Below, one piece after another: positions 49,249-57,759 of a stretch of 64,000 bases of DNA (position 1 is the first letter of the stretch; the number at the start of each line of letters is the position of its first letter). Source of the DNA: Candidatus Bathyarchaeota archaeon. Lineage in GTDB: Archaea; Thermoproteota; Bathyarchaeia; TCS64. A model generated the notes under the pieces. That model ran no database searches, was not told the origin of the DNA, and worked only from the letters and a program-made list of their open reading frames with translations. The stretch is taken from contig JADHWN010000002.1 of the NCBI GenBank assembly GCA_016783455.1, forward strand, positions 1-64,000, read 5' to 3'. The position numbers and the translations under genes are program-made.

Positions 49249-51948
49249 TCACATCCACTCCTTCCTCAGGGCGTTGAGCTCGCGCTCTCTCGCACGTGCG
49301 CGGATTCCAGCCATGATCGCCGTGATGTCGAATTGAACGGGGCAGACCTTGGGCTCGTATGTTCCATCAGGTTTCTTGGCTGCGACGAGCTCGACGTCAC
49401 AGAAGTACCCTTGTTCGGGGATGTAGGAGTGACGGGCTCTCTGTATCTGGAAGGTCTCTAGGGTCAGGCCGTCCTTCAGGCTCGTCACGGTCGTCATCTC
49501 CGGGGGCCTGAAGCCTGTCTGGGCTCTGCCCTGAACCCTGGCCGCGACCACGACCAGGGGATTCTTACGGTGTTCAACGATGTTCTCGGCTACGTAGCCC
49601 GCATAGTCTAGGGTCGTGATCGTCTTGTCTACTAGCCTAAGCTCCCTCTTGCCGTAGTTCGTCTGGCTCGTTGCGTCTGAGTCAGTGCCGGCCTTCTCTG
49701 CCCTGGCGAATCTGAGCTTGTCGACCTTGAAGCCCCCGACCCCCAGGTCGCCGGCTGCTCTGTAGGGCCTGATCTGCAGGTGGTCGACGATCCTCCCAGG
49801 GTTGCCTCCCTTGGAGAAGCTGGAGATGTCGAGGTCGTATTCGACCCAGGTGTCGGCTGCGGGTACTGAGAGACCCGTCTTAAGGTAGTAGTCCCAGGTC
49901 CATATCCAGAGGCCTTTCTGCATGCGGACCTCAAGGTTCTCGGGGCTCAAGCCGGCGCCGTACTTGAACCAGAACTTGAGCCTGTCCATGCCTGAGATGT
50001 CGACCTCTGAGAAGACGTGACGCATCCTGTACTGACTGCCCGGGTTTGTCGTCTGGAATTTTATGCTCGCGGTTCCCCTCTGCTTGTCGCCCGTGTCTGA
50101 TGCGGGGAAGTTGGCGTCGGTGGGGTCGGGGCTGCTCCAGGAGTCGGCGGCCTCAGTCCAGCTGTCCTCATCCTTGGGATCATTCTCTTCCTCGAAGATC
50201 ACGACCCTGACGTCGTTCACGAGGCGTGGCTGGCCTTTCATGGTCTCCCTTATGCCTATCTCGAAGATGTTGGCCGGGTATCCGTCGCTTCCGTCGCTGA
50301 TCTTCGAGGTCGAATTGAATGCCCCGTATTTCTTGAATCTCAGGGCCCCACCTGGATCTATGTAGAAGTTTGCTCCGGTCTCCCCTGACGCGAACTTGGA
50401 CGTCTCCGCCAGTTTTTGAACGAGGCTCCAAACGTTCTCCAGCCTGAACTTGTTGACGATCGACCTGCTTGTAGCATCTATCTGATGGAAGACCTCGGGC
50501 AGAGACTGATCGCTGATGGCGTCTATTATTGTGCTTATCAGAGTGGGGTTGGCGTACTCGTATGTGAAGGTGCGCTCGTACATGATCTCGTCAAGGGATT
50601 CGCCCACGATCTCAAGTGCGGGCTCCCCGGGCTCTCCCGAAGTCACGCGGTCGATTATCCGAGCCGTCATGATTTTACGTACAAGCGTCTCGTTGTGGGC
50701 CGCCAGGTAGACCATGACGATGTTTCCGGTTGAGGCCCGGGCAGCTCCGCTTGGTGGGTCCCTTGTGAGCAGATGATAGATCTCGTCTCTGACCAGGGCC
50801 TTTTCGTAGATCATGGGCTCGTCGACGTAGCCCACAGCCCAATCACTGAAAACGCCCTGATTGTGTAGGCAGCCCCAGGTGAGCTCGTCGACTAGGGTTA
50901 ACGTGCCGAGGGTTCCGGTGGCGCCGCCGTCGTAGTAGTCGTTCACCCATAGCTCTGTCTTGTCTCCGGCCGGGTCTATGATGCCCGTTATCAGGTTCCA
51001 CTCGTTGCTGCAGACGATCGATGTGCTCGTGTACTGCCTGGTGTTCCCGGCGTCGTCCCTCACGTAGAGCCTGAGTTTATTGGCGTCGAAGTTGAACTGA
51101 ATGCGGTTCCAGCCTCCACCTCCCCCGTACGCGCTGCCGAAGCCGCAGATCACACCTGTCGCTCCAGGGGGTGCTTTTAACCAGAAGCTGATGGTGAGGG
51201 CCCCGGTCGCCGGGATGGTCTTGGTGTAGCCCGTCTGCATGCGCGAGCTTGACCCGTTGAAGAGGAGGCAGTATCCCTCTTTGCCTCCAGCACTCCAGGC
51301 CGTGTTTACCAGGTGGGCGTGTCCTCGATTCTTGCTCAGATCGTAGGCGTGGCCTCCCGTGGCCTCGTTAAGCAGGTAGCGTCTCTCAGTGACTCCGAGC
51401 ATGACGTCGTTTAGGATCTTCATGTTGAGGCTGCTTACTCTCACCGTCGTTTGAAGGTCGACCACGAGCTTCATGATCTCGTTGGGGATCAGCGGGGGAT
51501 TCTTCCCTAGAACGGCGTAGTCGTAGTCAATGTAGGCTGTTGAGGATGCTGTGCTACTCTTTGCGTAGAGCTTGACGTATTTTACTGTCTTTCCTGTTAT
51601 CAGCTCGATTCCGAGGGTTTCTGGGATAACCGGGGCGTCTAGCCAGCCTGTCCCGTTTGAGCTGGTGTCTGTGTATTCGACCTCCAGCTTGTATCTAGGC
51701 GTGGTCCCTCTGCCTCTGAGGCGAACCCTGAGACGGGGGTAATCGTCCGTGCTCAGGGCCAAGCTGCTTACGTCTATTCGGTAGCCGCAGCCGCTCGGGG
51801 TCCCTCCCTCAGTCACCGCCATTTCAGCCAAGTCGCCGGATATGCCTGAGTCGGGGGTGAAGCTCTCGGAAGCTGCTGACTGAAACTTCGTCCATAGACT
51901 GCTCCTGAAGCAGTCGTCCAGCCACCCGGGGGCCTCGTGTATCTCCAC
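49249..51948 (-). CDS. Tail hub/tip protein with a LamG-like domain
   Basis: Largest virus gene. I start it at GTG 51948 (EIHEAPGWLDD, 899 aa); upstream sequence in the frame is an antisense-like overlap with the tape measure gene. After an N-terminal beta domain, residues of a LamG/concanavalin-type module follow (TGALTISFWLKAPPGATG, YVDEPMIYEKALV). Then comes a hub-like part (ALEIVGESLDEIMYERTF, FYIDPGGALRFKKYG) and a carbohydrate-module-like C-terminal third (DRLKFWFKYG). This would form the tail tip and touch the host surface; the LamG module suggests glycan binding. Confidence 0.75.
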   Translation of the reverse strand: MEIHEAPGWLDDCFRSSLWTKFQSAASESFTPDSGISGDLAEMAVTEGGTPSGCGYRIDVSSLALSTDDYPRLRVRLRGRGTTPRYKLEVEYTDTSSNGTGWLDAPVIPETLGIELITGKTVKYVKLYAKSSTASSTAYIDYDYAVLGKNPPLIPNEIMKLVVDLQTTVRVSSLNMKILNDVMLGVTERRYLLNEATGGHAYDLSKNRGHAHLVNTAWSAGGKEGYCLLFNGSSSRMQTGYTKTIPATGALTISFWLKAPPGATGVICGFGSAYGGGGGWNRIQFNFDANKLRLYVRDDAGNTRQYTSTSIVCSNEWNLITGIIDPAGDKTELWVNDYYDGGATGTLGTLTLVDELTWGCLHNQGVFSDWAVGYVDEPMIYEKALVRDEIYHLLTRDPPSGAARASTGNIVMVYLAAHNETLVRKIMTARIIDRVTSGEPGEPALEIVGESLDEIMYERTFTYEYANPTLISTIIDAISDQSLPEVFHQIDATSRSIVNKFRLENVWSLVQKLAETSKFASGETGANFYIDPGGALRFKKYGAFNSTSKISDGSDGYPANIFEIGIRETMKGQPRLVNDVRVVIFEEENDPKDEDSWTEAADSWSSPDPTDANFPASDTGDKQRGTASIKFQTTNPGSQYRMRHVFSEVDISGMDRLKFWFKYGAGLSPENLEVRMQKGLWIWTWDYYLKTGLSVPAADTWVEYDLDISSFSKGGNPGRIVDHLQIRPYRAAGDLGVGGFKVDKLRFARAEKAGTDSDATSQTNYGKRELRLVDKTITTLDYAGYVAENIVEHRKNPLVVVAARVQGRAQTGFRPPEMTTVTSLKDGLTLETFQIQRARHSYIPEQGYFCDVELVAAKKPDGTYEPKVCPVQFDITAIMAGIRARARERELNALRKEWM

Positions 51949-51980
51949 GTGGCATCGAGCCCAATCTGGTGTAGGCGTCT

Positions 51981-52643
51981 CTATCCCCTCCTGGCCTCTT
52001 CGAAGAGCCTGGGCCCCAGGGACCTCACCCACGCGTCGACGTCCAGGCCTTCTCTGGGTTGCTTCTCGAACGTGATGAAGATCGGGCCGAAGGATTGAAC
52101 GGTTCTGGGGCTGACATATTCCCTTCGAGTGTAGGATCGATGGATAGGCAGGACCTCCTCCCCCTTGTGGAGCAGGTAGGGACCCGTCTCTGGGACCAGG
52201 CCGCCCATCTGCATGCTCTTTATCTTGGAGTAGACTACGGCGCCGGCAGCGAGGGCGAGAGGTATGATCCACCACCTGCCCGTGAGGACTGCGAGAATGG
52301 CCTGTGCTGCTGAGGCCGCCCCGGTCGATGTTTTGAGCATCGTCATGAGGGCTGTCAGGTTCCTTACCACCTGGATCATATTCAAGAAGCCGTACATGGC
52401 TGCTCTGGGGTCCAGTTCGAGAAACGCCTTCGATGTCTGCTCGACCGCCAGCCTGGCGGCGTTCACGGATCGGACGCTCATCAGCATCATGGGGAGGGTG
52501 CGCGACGCGCTCTGGCGGGCCCCGGTTAGTGCCAGGGAGGCCTGGTCCGCGCTTCTGCTGGCGTCATCAGCCATAGCCTGGGCTTGGTTTAGGCCTGAGA
52601 CCGTGACCAGGTAGTCGATGTACTCCTTATCGGCAGCAGCCAT
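51981..52643 (-). CDS. Short tape measure-like protein, 220 aa
   Basis: Ala-rich helical N-terminus (AQAMADDASRSADQASLALT), a hydrophobic middle (WWIIPLALAAGAVVYSKI) and a C-terminal GGLVPETGPYLLHKGEEVLP segment often found near the end of tape measure proteins. It follows the tail chaperone genes, the usual place. Normal tape measures have over 600 residues; this one predicts a tail of about 30 nm, using 0.15 nm per residue. Confidence 0.75.
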   Translation of the reverse strand: MAAADKEYIDYLVTVSGLNQAQAMADDASRSADQASLALTGARQSASRTLPMMLMSVRSVNAARLAVEQTSKAFLELDPRAAMYGFLNMIQVVRNLTALMTMLKTSTGAASAAQAILAVLTGRWWIIPLALAAGAVVYSKIKSMQMGGLVPETGPYLLHKGEEVLPIHRSYTRREYVSPRTVQSFGPIFITFEKQPREGLDVDAWVRSLGPRLFEEARRG

Positions 52644-53020
52644 CAGGTCGCCTCCGCTGTCCTCTCAAGGATCTCGCCTCTGAGCCTATGCTTCTCGGCT
52701 AGAATTGCCTGAAGTAAGAAGGGCCTGGGAGGCATTCTGCTTGATCCGTCGTGGACATGCCTCGCATAGTCGACGGGTCGACCTGTCCTCGGGTTGATGT
52801 ATTGCTCGCCCCCGGCGACCAAGGCCACGGAGTAGGGGCCCCTGCGCTCCTCTCGTATCGAGTCCATCAGGGCCCCCGTGTCGACCGGGCAGAAGGCCTT
52901 TGCAGCGGCGACCATGTAGGGTACATTCAGGCTGTCCTGGACTGCTTGGGCCATCTTCTGGGGTAGCATTCGGAGCTCTATGGCCAGGTCCTCGAGGCTG
53001 ACCGTTTTCGTTATTCTCAT
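52643..53020 (-). CDS. HK97 gp10-like tail/head-completion protein, 125 aa
   Basis: VDTGALMDSIREER followed by YARHVHDGSSRMPPRPFL is the signature of the HK97 gp10 family (minor tail or connector proteins). Here it lies between the tail chaperones and the tape measure instead of before the tail tube gene. Its start overlaps the chaperone T frame and its stop overlaps the tape measure start. Confidence 0.8.
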   Translation of the reverse strand: MRITKTVSLEDLAIELRMLPQKMAQAVQDSLNVPYMVAAAKAFCPVDTGALMDSIREERRGPYSVALVAGGEQYINPRTGRPVDYARHVHDGSSRMPPRPFLLQAILAEKHRLRGEILERTAEAT

Positions 53021-53229
53021 CTTCCCCTGCTCCTTAAGCGAGCAATTTCGTCCTCGAAACGTCTCCGCTCCCGGGCCTCCTTGTCTCCTATCGCGTCCAT
53101 GTAGACCCGCAGCTTCTCCACGAAGCGCGCCGGCTGTCTCATGAGCTCCTCGTACGTCCAGCCCATGTGAACGCAGAGAGAGACGTCGTCCAGTAGCGGC
53201 TCAGACTTCTCGCGCTTCACTGCCGCCAC
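53017..53229 (-). CDS. Tail assembly chaperone, T-type extension frame
   Basis: Frame -1 to the gene before it, encoding a helical, charged segment (DDVSLCVHMGWTYEELMRQP). In siphoviruses the T part is made only as a G-T fusion by ribosomal frameshifting and recruits the tail tube and tape measure proteins. The GTG at 53229 shares a base with the TAG of the G frame (TAGTG), so re-initiation is also possible. Confidence 0.78.
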   Translation of the reverse strand: MAAVKREKSEPLLDDVSLCVHMGWTYEELMRQPARFVEKLRVYMDAIGDKEARERRRFEDEIARLRSRGR

Positions 53230-53238
53230 TATTTTTTT
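53229..53238 (-). promoter_or_regulatory. Programmed -1 frameshift site in the tail chaperone genes
   Basis: The minus strand reads A AAA AAA TAG. Both tRNAs can re-pair after slipping back one base, and the next codons (ATA GTG GCG) enter the T frame. This is the same type of site as the classic A AAA AAA slippery heptamers. Confidence 0.75.
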
Positions 53239-53555
53239 CTCTCTTCAACTGTCACTCCGTTTATTTTCTGGGTCTCGGCTATCATGGCCTCCACGAGCTC
53301 GGGGGGCTCGATATTGTGGATGTTCTCGATGGTTATGGGTAGAGGCTGTCCGTCCTCGTCCTCGAGGTCCCATTCAACCAATGTCTGCGCGAGCATCATG
53401 TCGTTGAGGACCCAGGGGTCGACGTCCGGCTCAAGCGAGCCCGATGCGCCTCGTGTCCACGTGGTCGCCTTTCTTAGGGCCTTCTGCTTCATGCCGTAGT
53501 TCCAGGTTCGGAACACGGCCCTGTGGCCCATTAATTCGACTTCGTGTCTTGTCAT
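53229..53555 (-). CDS. Tail assembly chaperone, G-type
   Basis: A 108-aa protein between the tail tube and tape measure genes, the standard site. Ends VEERKK then TAG. A heptamer A AAA AAA (53238-53232) directly before the TAG is in the right phase for -1 slippage into the T frame, giving a fusion of about 179 aa. The N-terminus (RHEVELMGHRAVFRTW) is strand-rich. Confidence 0.82.
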   Translation of the reverse strand: MTRHEVELMGHRAVFRTWNYGMKQKALRKATTWTRGASGSLEPDVDPWVLNDMMLAQTLVEWDLEDEDGQPLPITIENIHNIEPPELVEAMIAETQKINGVTVEERKK

Positions 53556-53560
53556 TCAGA

Positions 53561-54445
53561 TCAATCCCATGACGTGGTTAAGTATCGTCCCTCGAACTCT
53601 ATTCGGCAGGCGATCAGGTCCTCGGGCTTCAGCACGGGCTCGACGAGAGAGAACTTGCCTTTATTGAGCTTTATCCAGTTGGAGTTAGGCATCACGAGTT
53701 TCAGGTAGAGCTCCGTCTGGTCGACCAGGTAGTCCAGGAACGTGTTGCTCGTGAAGTTTACGGTGAGTCTCGCCGTCTGTATCTGCTCCATCTCCTCGAG
53801 GGTGGTGACTGTCTTGGCTCCTGCGGCGTTGAAGACGAAGTTGGGCTTCAGCCGGTTGTCGATTCGGAACTCCCAATCTGTGACGTCGGGGATCGTGGTC
53901 CAGTCTGCGTCGTTGAGGCTCGTCTGCACGTAGAAGTCCTCCCACTCGTCCGGCAGGCCTAAGGCAGCTCCGTAGCTGTGAATGGTCGAGTCCTTCGAGT
54001 CGAATGTCTTCCCAAGCAGATCAGCTTCGAAGACTACGTCCTCTCCGACGCTCCCGCGAATTGTGAGGACGTCAAGCTTTAAGCCCGTCCAGTAAAGGTA
54101 GACCTCGTCTGATCCCTTCTTCATTATGGCCTCCGCGAAGAAGTTCTCGCCCTCGACGAGCATTCTGTCTATCCAGTACTGAGCACTGTGACCCTGAAGC
54201 CACTTTAGTCTCAGGCCGACGTTCTCCCTTCGTCTCGTGAGGCTTACGGCTCTTCCGGCCTCGGCTTCTTCGCCTCTGAGAACGAAGACCCTGGACAGCT
54301 CGGGGTCGTACAGGGGCGTAAGCTCCTGCACGTGTCCGGCTCTGAAGAGCGTGGTCGGCGTGGCGCCGGGGCTGTTCCCGTAGAGGGCCTCGGTGTAGTT
54401 CTTGTACCCGAACTCGATTTGGTCCTTCCCTTTGTATCTGACCAT
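53561..54445 (-). CDS. Major tail tube protein
   Basis: A 294-aa beta-rich protein before the chaperone genes, matching the place and size of a siphovirus tail tube protein. Seen: TALYGNSPGATPTTLFRAG and WIRIDNRLKP-like strands (FRIDNRLKPNFVFNAAG), LTVNFTSNTFLDYL. The C-terminal LIACRIEFEGRY is typical of tube proteins. No sheath gene follows, so the tail should not contract. Confidence 0.8.
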   Translation of the reverse strand: MVRYKGKDQIEFGYKNYTEALYGNSPGATPTTLFRAGHVQELTPLYDPELSRVFVLRGEEAEAGRAVSLTRRRENVGLRLKWLQGHSAQYWIDRMLVEGENFFAEAIMKKGSDEVYLYWTGLKLDVLTIRGSVGEDVVFEADLLGKTFDSKDSTIHSYGAALGLPDEWEDFYVQTSLNDADWTTIPDVTDWEFRIDNRLKPNFVFNAAGAKTVTTLEEMEQIQTARLTVNFTSNTFLDYLVDQTELYLKLVMPNSNWIKLNKGKFSLVEPVLKPEDLIACRIEFEGRYLTTSWD

Positions 54446-54453
54446 ATTACCTC

Positions 54454-54861
54454 CTACTTGTAGTATCTGACCTCGAGGCGCAGCCGGCTCCTGTAGAGTC
54501 GGGGGTGCGTCTCTCCCTCATCGAGATCCCGCCAGTTGGAGGTCTCGATGAAATCCAAGCCGCCTCCTGGGTCACTGCACTTGGATTGGATGATCCGGTC
54601 CACCTCTTCGATCATCCTGTGTCTCTTCTCCTGGTCTCCCTTGCTCCAAACATCGATGGCGTATGTAGACGTGACCCTTCTCTGCTGGTTTGGCAGGTCC
54701 TCGTGAAACCCCATGAAGCGGGGTTGCGTGAGGACATGGGAGACCACGACCTGGGGCATTTTCTGCTTGGCCTCGTACCAGTCGGTGCTGAACTGAGGCG
54801 TGAAGTCTACACCCCAGTCTTCCTCGAGGAGGGTCATCAAAATGACCTTGACGTCTGTCAA
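54454..54861 (-). CDS. Tail terminator-like protein, 135 aa
   Basis: Position just before the tail tube gene, and an alpha/beta pattern (MPQVVVSHVLTQP, RVTSTYAIDVWSKGDQEKR, YRSRLRLEVRYYK) that fits a tail terminator of the HK97-like kind. Its start overlaps the stop of the gene before it by 4 nt. Confidence 0.65.
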   Translation of the reverse strand: MTDVKVILMTLLEEDWGVDFTPQFSTDWYEAKQKMPQVVVSHVLTQPRFMGFHEDLPNQQRRVTSTYAIDVWSKGDQEKRHRMIEEVDRIIQSKCSDPGGGLDFIETSNWRDLDEGETHPRLYRSRLRLEVRYYK

Positions 54862-55244
54862 TCTACCTTTCTCACCGCCTCGAGCATCAGGTAGGCGTCG
54901 GTCTTGATTGAGGCCTCGACGTGGTATCGAATGCCCTCGATCTCCACCTCGTAGCCACCCTCATCGACCGCCGCCCATAGAGCCAGGTAGATCCTGACCG
55001 TGTCCAGCTTCAGGATACCCGGGGGCTCGTTTCGCTCCCGGCCTCTCCTTTCGATGAAGGCCTTCTCCGTGTGGCTTGTCTCGGAGTAGACGGGCTGTCT
55101 GTAGCTGTCAACGCCTGTCTGCGTGAGTTCGATGATTGTCAGGTTCGTGCCTCGATTCTTTACGGCCTCATCGAAGTGCATGGCTGATTCTGGGGGCCAG
55201 GACCTTAGGAAGCCCGTCCCGAACTGACCGTATTGAAAGCTCAT
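54858..55244 (-). CDS. Head-closure-like protein, 128 aa
   Basis: A strand-rich protein with GVDSYRQPVYSETSHTEKAF, and LALWAAVDEGGYEVEIEGIR, the pattern of head-tail stopper proteins (SPP1 gp16/HK97 gp9-like). Order with its neighbours supports this; no motif proves it. Confidence 0.6.
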   Translation of the reverse strand: MSFQYGQFGTGFLRSWPPESAMHFDEAVKNRGTNLTIIELTQTGVDSYRQPVYSETSHTEKAFIERRGRERNEPPGILKLDTVRIYLALWAAVDEGGYEVEIEGIRYHVEASIKTDAYLMLEAVRKVD

Positions 55245-55248
55245 GGGA

Positions 55249-55581
55249 TTATCCCCACGCGCAGTAGTCGTAGACCTGCTCGTTCACGTTGATGTTGTCG
55301 TTTCCGACTGTGAACCCGTCGGCGTCGAGGCTCTTGATTCGGTTCGCCCGGTTCAGGTGGTAGCTGCTATAGTGAGTCGTACACCGATCCGCCGCATGCC
55401 GATCGGTCTTCACGAAGACCCACGAGTCGCCGTCTCCGTCGAGATGCTTCACAATCTCTACCCTCTTGGGCTGGAATCCGACGCCAGTAATGGCTTGTGT
55501 GGCCTGACCGTCCCCGGTGAACGTCCCGGTCTTGAAGCCTACATGAAATTCTTGTTTGCTCAACTTACATACCTCACGCAA
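55249..55581 (-). CDS. Tail-fibre-type surface protein (DUF7483-like), 110 aa
   Basis: FKTGTFTGDGQATQAITGVG followed by FQPKRVEIVKHLDG and a final DGFTVGNDNINVNEQVYDY match modules found in phage tail-fibre and surface proteins, where a receptor-facing beta-sandwich is assumed. It overlaps the tailspike stop by 8 nt and may be its partner. Confidence 0.6.
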   Translation of the reverse strand: MREVCKLSKQEFHVGFKTGTFTGDGQATQAITGVGFQPKRVEIVKHLDGDGDSWVFVKTDRHAADRCTTHYSSYHLNRANRIKSLDADGFTVGNDNINVNEQVYDYCAWG

Positions 55582-57081
55582 TTATGTTGTGGGCCGACTC
55601 CGTGTTCGTGCCCCCATCGATGATAGCGCCCACAGGGGAGCCCGTGTACTGATAGCAGTGATTACCTAAACAGAGAGTCCTGTCAGCGGTGCCCATGATT
55701 TCAATGGCGTATTTATCGCAGTTGTCAAGCCGATTTCCCACAACCGCGTTTCTATCCCCAGCTACCAGAATGCCGCTGTAGGTCGCGGCGTCGAGAGAGT
55801 CGATGTCGACCAGTGAGTTCCCCTGGATCGTGCTATCCCTGAAGAGAGCGGCGACGTAGACCCCGTGCTTCTTGATCTTGCGGATGGAGTTACCGTTAAT
55901 TGTGATGTAAGCCCCATCCTCGCCGTAGATCCCGTATCCTGCTGTGAGCTCGATTGTGTTCCCGCAGATCGTCCCGATTGAGCACTCCGCCTCGATGTGG
56001 ATACCTGAGGTAGTCATGTCACTGACATCGTCGGCTCCGGTGATCAAGTTCCCCGTCACATTGAATCGATCCAAGCTGTAGAGAGATATCCCATCCACTC
56101 GATTATTCTCAAGTACGTTCCCGACTATGGCCACGTTCGCCCCGCCTTGAGCGGCGATGCCCTGCCTGTTGTTGTAGCAATGGTTCCCGATCACGAGAAC
56201 GGATCCTGTCGGGTTGGTCATATAGCCTACCTGAATGCCGTTCCAGGAGACCTGATCATGACACAGGTTCCCCCTAACCAGGATCCTATCACATTCCGGC
56301 TCGATGTTGATCCCGTCGTACTCGCTGTCCCAGCAGTCGTTCTCGGTATACCTGCAATCGTCCCCCGCGCTACATATCCCGTGTGCTGCAGCTGATTTTA
56401 TCCAGCAGTGATCGACTTGGATGAACGAGCATGTGGAGCTTACTCTGACACAGTCTCCCTGGTGCTCTAAGGGGTAATACCCCGTCCTGCCGAACTCCTG
56501 GTTCAGTCGGTTGCCGTCGACGAGGAGGTTCGTGATCCGGATGTTCTTTGATGTGCCCGTGACGTAGAACGTGCTGTGACAGGTGTAGACCCGTCCATTG
56601 TCGGCGACCTCGTACTGGTTCGCCAGGTCGTTGACCATCGTGAGCACGTCGCCGTTTATCTGGGAGATCTCGTTGACCTCAGAGGCAGAATCGTCTCTCA
56701 CGCAGACGTGCTGGCCCACTTCGAAGCTGCCGCCTACGGCGACCTGGACCTCTTTCTGGGATGCGGCCGCGTCACTCGCTATGAGCTCCTGTACTTTGTT
56801 GGCTGTCTTGAACCTGGTGGCTTTTCCGACGCCTCTGATCACCAGGTCCTCGACGCCTTGATCTCTATGGCCTTCGTCACGGTCTCAAGGCCTTTCTTAA
56901 CCAGGATCTCCCCGGCGTCCGTGGTTTGCAGGGCGTCGATGGCTTCTTGAAGTGTGCTGTAGTCTCCCTTTCCGTTGAAGTCGACTATCAGGGTGGCGGC
57001 CTTACCTGCGTAGTTGTCGGCGAGGTCGTTCCAATCCTGGTAGGATATCTCGGTCGGTGGATAGGGCTTACTCAGAGGCAT
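55574..57081 (-). pseudogene. Right-handed beta-helix tailspike, apparently frameshifted
   Basis: Two frames make up one beta-helix protein of about 500 aa. The first (57081-56839) has IVDFNGKGDYSTLQEAIDAL and stops soon after KAIEIK. The second begins, in the -1 frame, with GVEDLVIRGVGKATRF, which is the normal continuation in pectate-lyase-like spikes. The join lies near 56862-56857 and needs one extra base. The rest has many short turns (NRVDGISLYSLDRFNVTGN, RDSTIQGNSLVDIDS), typical of beta-helix coils. GTG 56842 could restart translation. Likely role: cutting or binding surface glycans. It interrupts the connector genes, as a moron would. Confidence 0.7.
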
Positions 57082-57433
57082 CTAACGCCTCCCCTGGATA
57101 CCTGGTGTCCTCGTCGATGTGCCTGTACTCCGAGGCCTCCACCGAGACGCCTCCGTGGAGCCTGTAGATCCTCTCCATCTCCCTCTCCCAGACCTCAAGG
57201 GGGTTATGGGCCTCCTTCCATTCCCCGACTGCTTGGCTCTCGGGTTGTCGTGTCTTTATGGCGTGAGCCGCCAGCAGCATGCTCAGCTTCTTCACCAGCT
57301 TGTCCGATGCGCTCTGGACACCTATCCTCCTGTCGATCTCGGCGTCACTCATCTCGATGATGCCGGAGATCTCCGTGTCCGTGAGGCTGGTCGACACTAT
57401 GAGCCGCACATCAGCAGCCGTGCAGTAAACCAA
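57068..57433 (-). CDS. Head-tail connector (gp6-like adaptor), 121 aa
   Basis: All-helical protein after the major capsid gene: DVRLIVSTSLTDTEISGII, MSDAEIDRRIGVQSA, LSMLLAAHAIKTRQP. This is the usual adaptor pattern of HK97-type phages. It overlaps the tailspike start by 14 nt. Confidence 0.75.
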   Translation of the reverse strand: MVYCTAADVRLIVSTSLTDTEISGIIEMSDAEIDRRIGVQSASDKLVKKLSMLLAAHAIKTRQPESQAVGEWKEAHNPLEVWEREMERIYRLHGGVSVEASEYRHIDEDTRYPGEALDASE

Positions 57434-57435
57434 GT

Positions 57436-57663
57436 CTACTCCTCCTCAGCCCTCTTCTCCGGTTCCTCGACCTTCGTCTCCTGGACCTTGGACCTCTTGG
57501 GCTCCTTTTCCTTCGGCGGCCTCCTCAGAACCTTGAAGTCAAGCTGCCCCCCGAGCTCCTCCGCCACTTCGTCCTCGACCTCGAGGACCTCCCCCGGAGA
57601 CCACATCCTCCTGGGCCTCAGGGTTCCGACTCGGCGGATACCGGTGAACCTTACTCTTCTCAT
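57436..57663 (-). CDS. Small virus head protein, 75 aa
   Basis: FTGIRRVGTLRPRRMWSPGE then VLEVEDEVAEELGGQLDF is a pattern of short proteins encoded after capsid genes. The tail is highly charged (KEKEPKRSKVQETK). Role unknown. Confidence 0.6.
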   Translation of the reverse strand: MRRVRFTGIRRVGTLRPRRMWSPGEVLEVEDEVAEELGGQLDFKVLRRPPKEKEPKRSKVQETKVEEPEKRAEEE

Positions 57664-57759
57664 CTCCTTCCTCCCTTGTTTAGGGGTGAATACGCCCTCT
57701 GAAACGGGCGTGGACCTCTGTCGCTGACTTCAGTGTAGCCTCGGACCCCCAGGCTGAGG

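Noticed and set aside
51949..52275. N-terminal extension of the tail hub frame to 52275
   Set aside because: The extra 109 residues lie wholly over the tape measure gene and read as Arg/Pro/Gly-rich shadow sequence.
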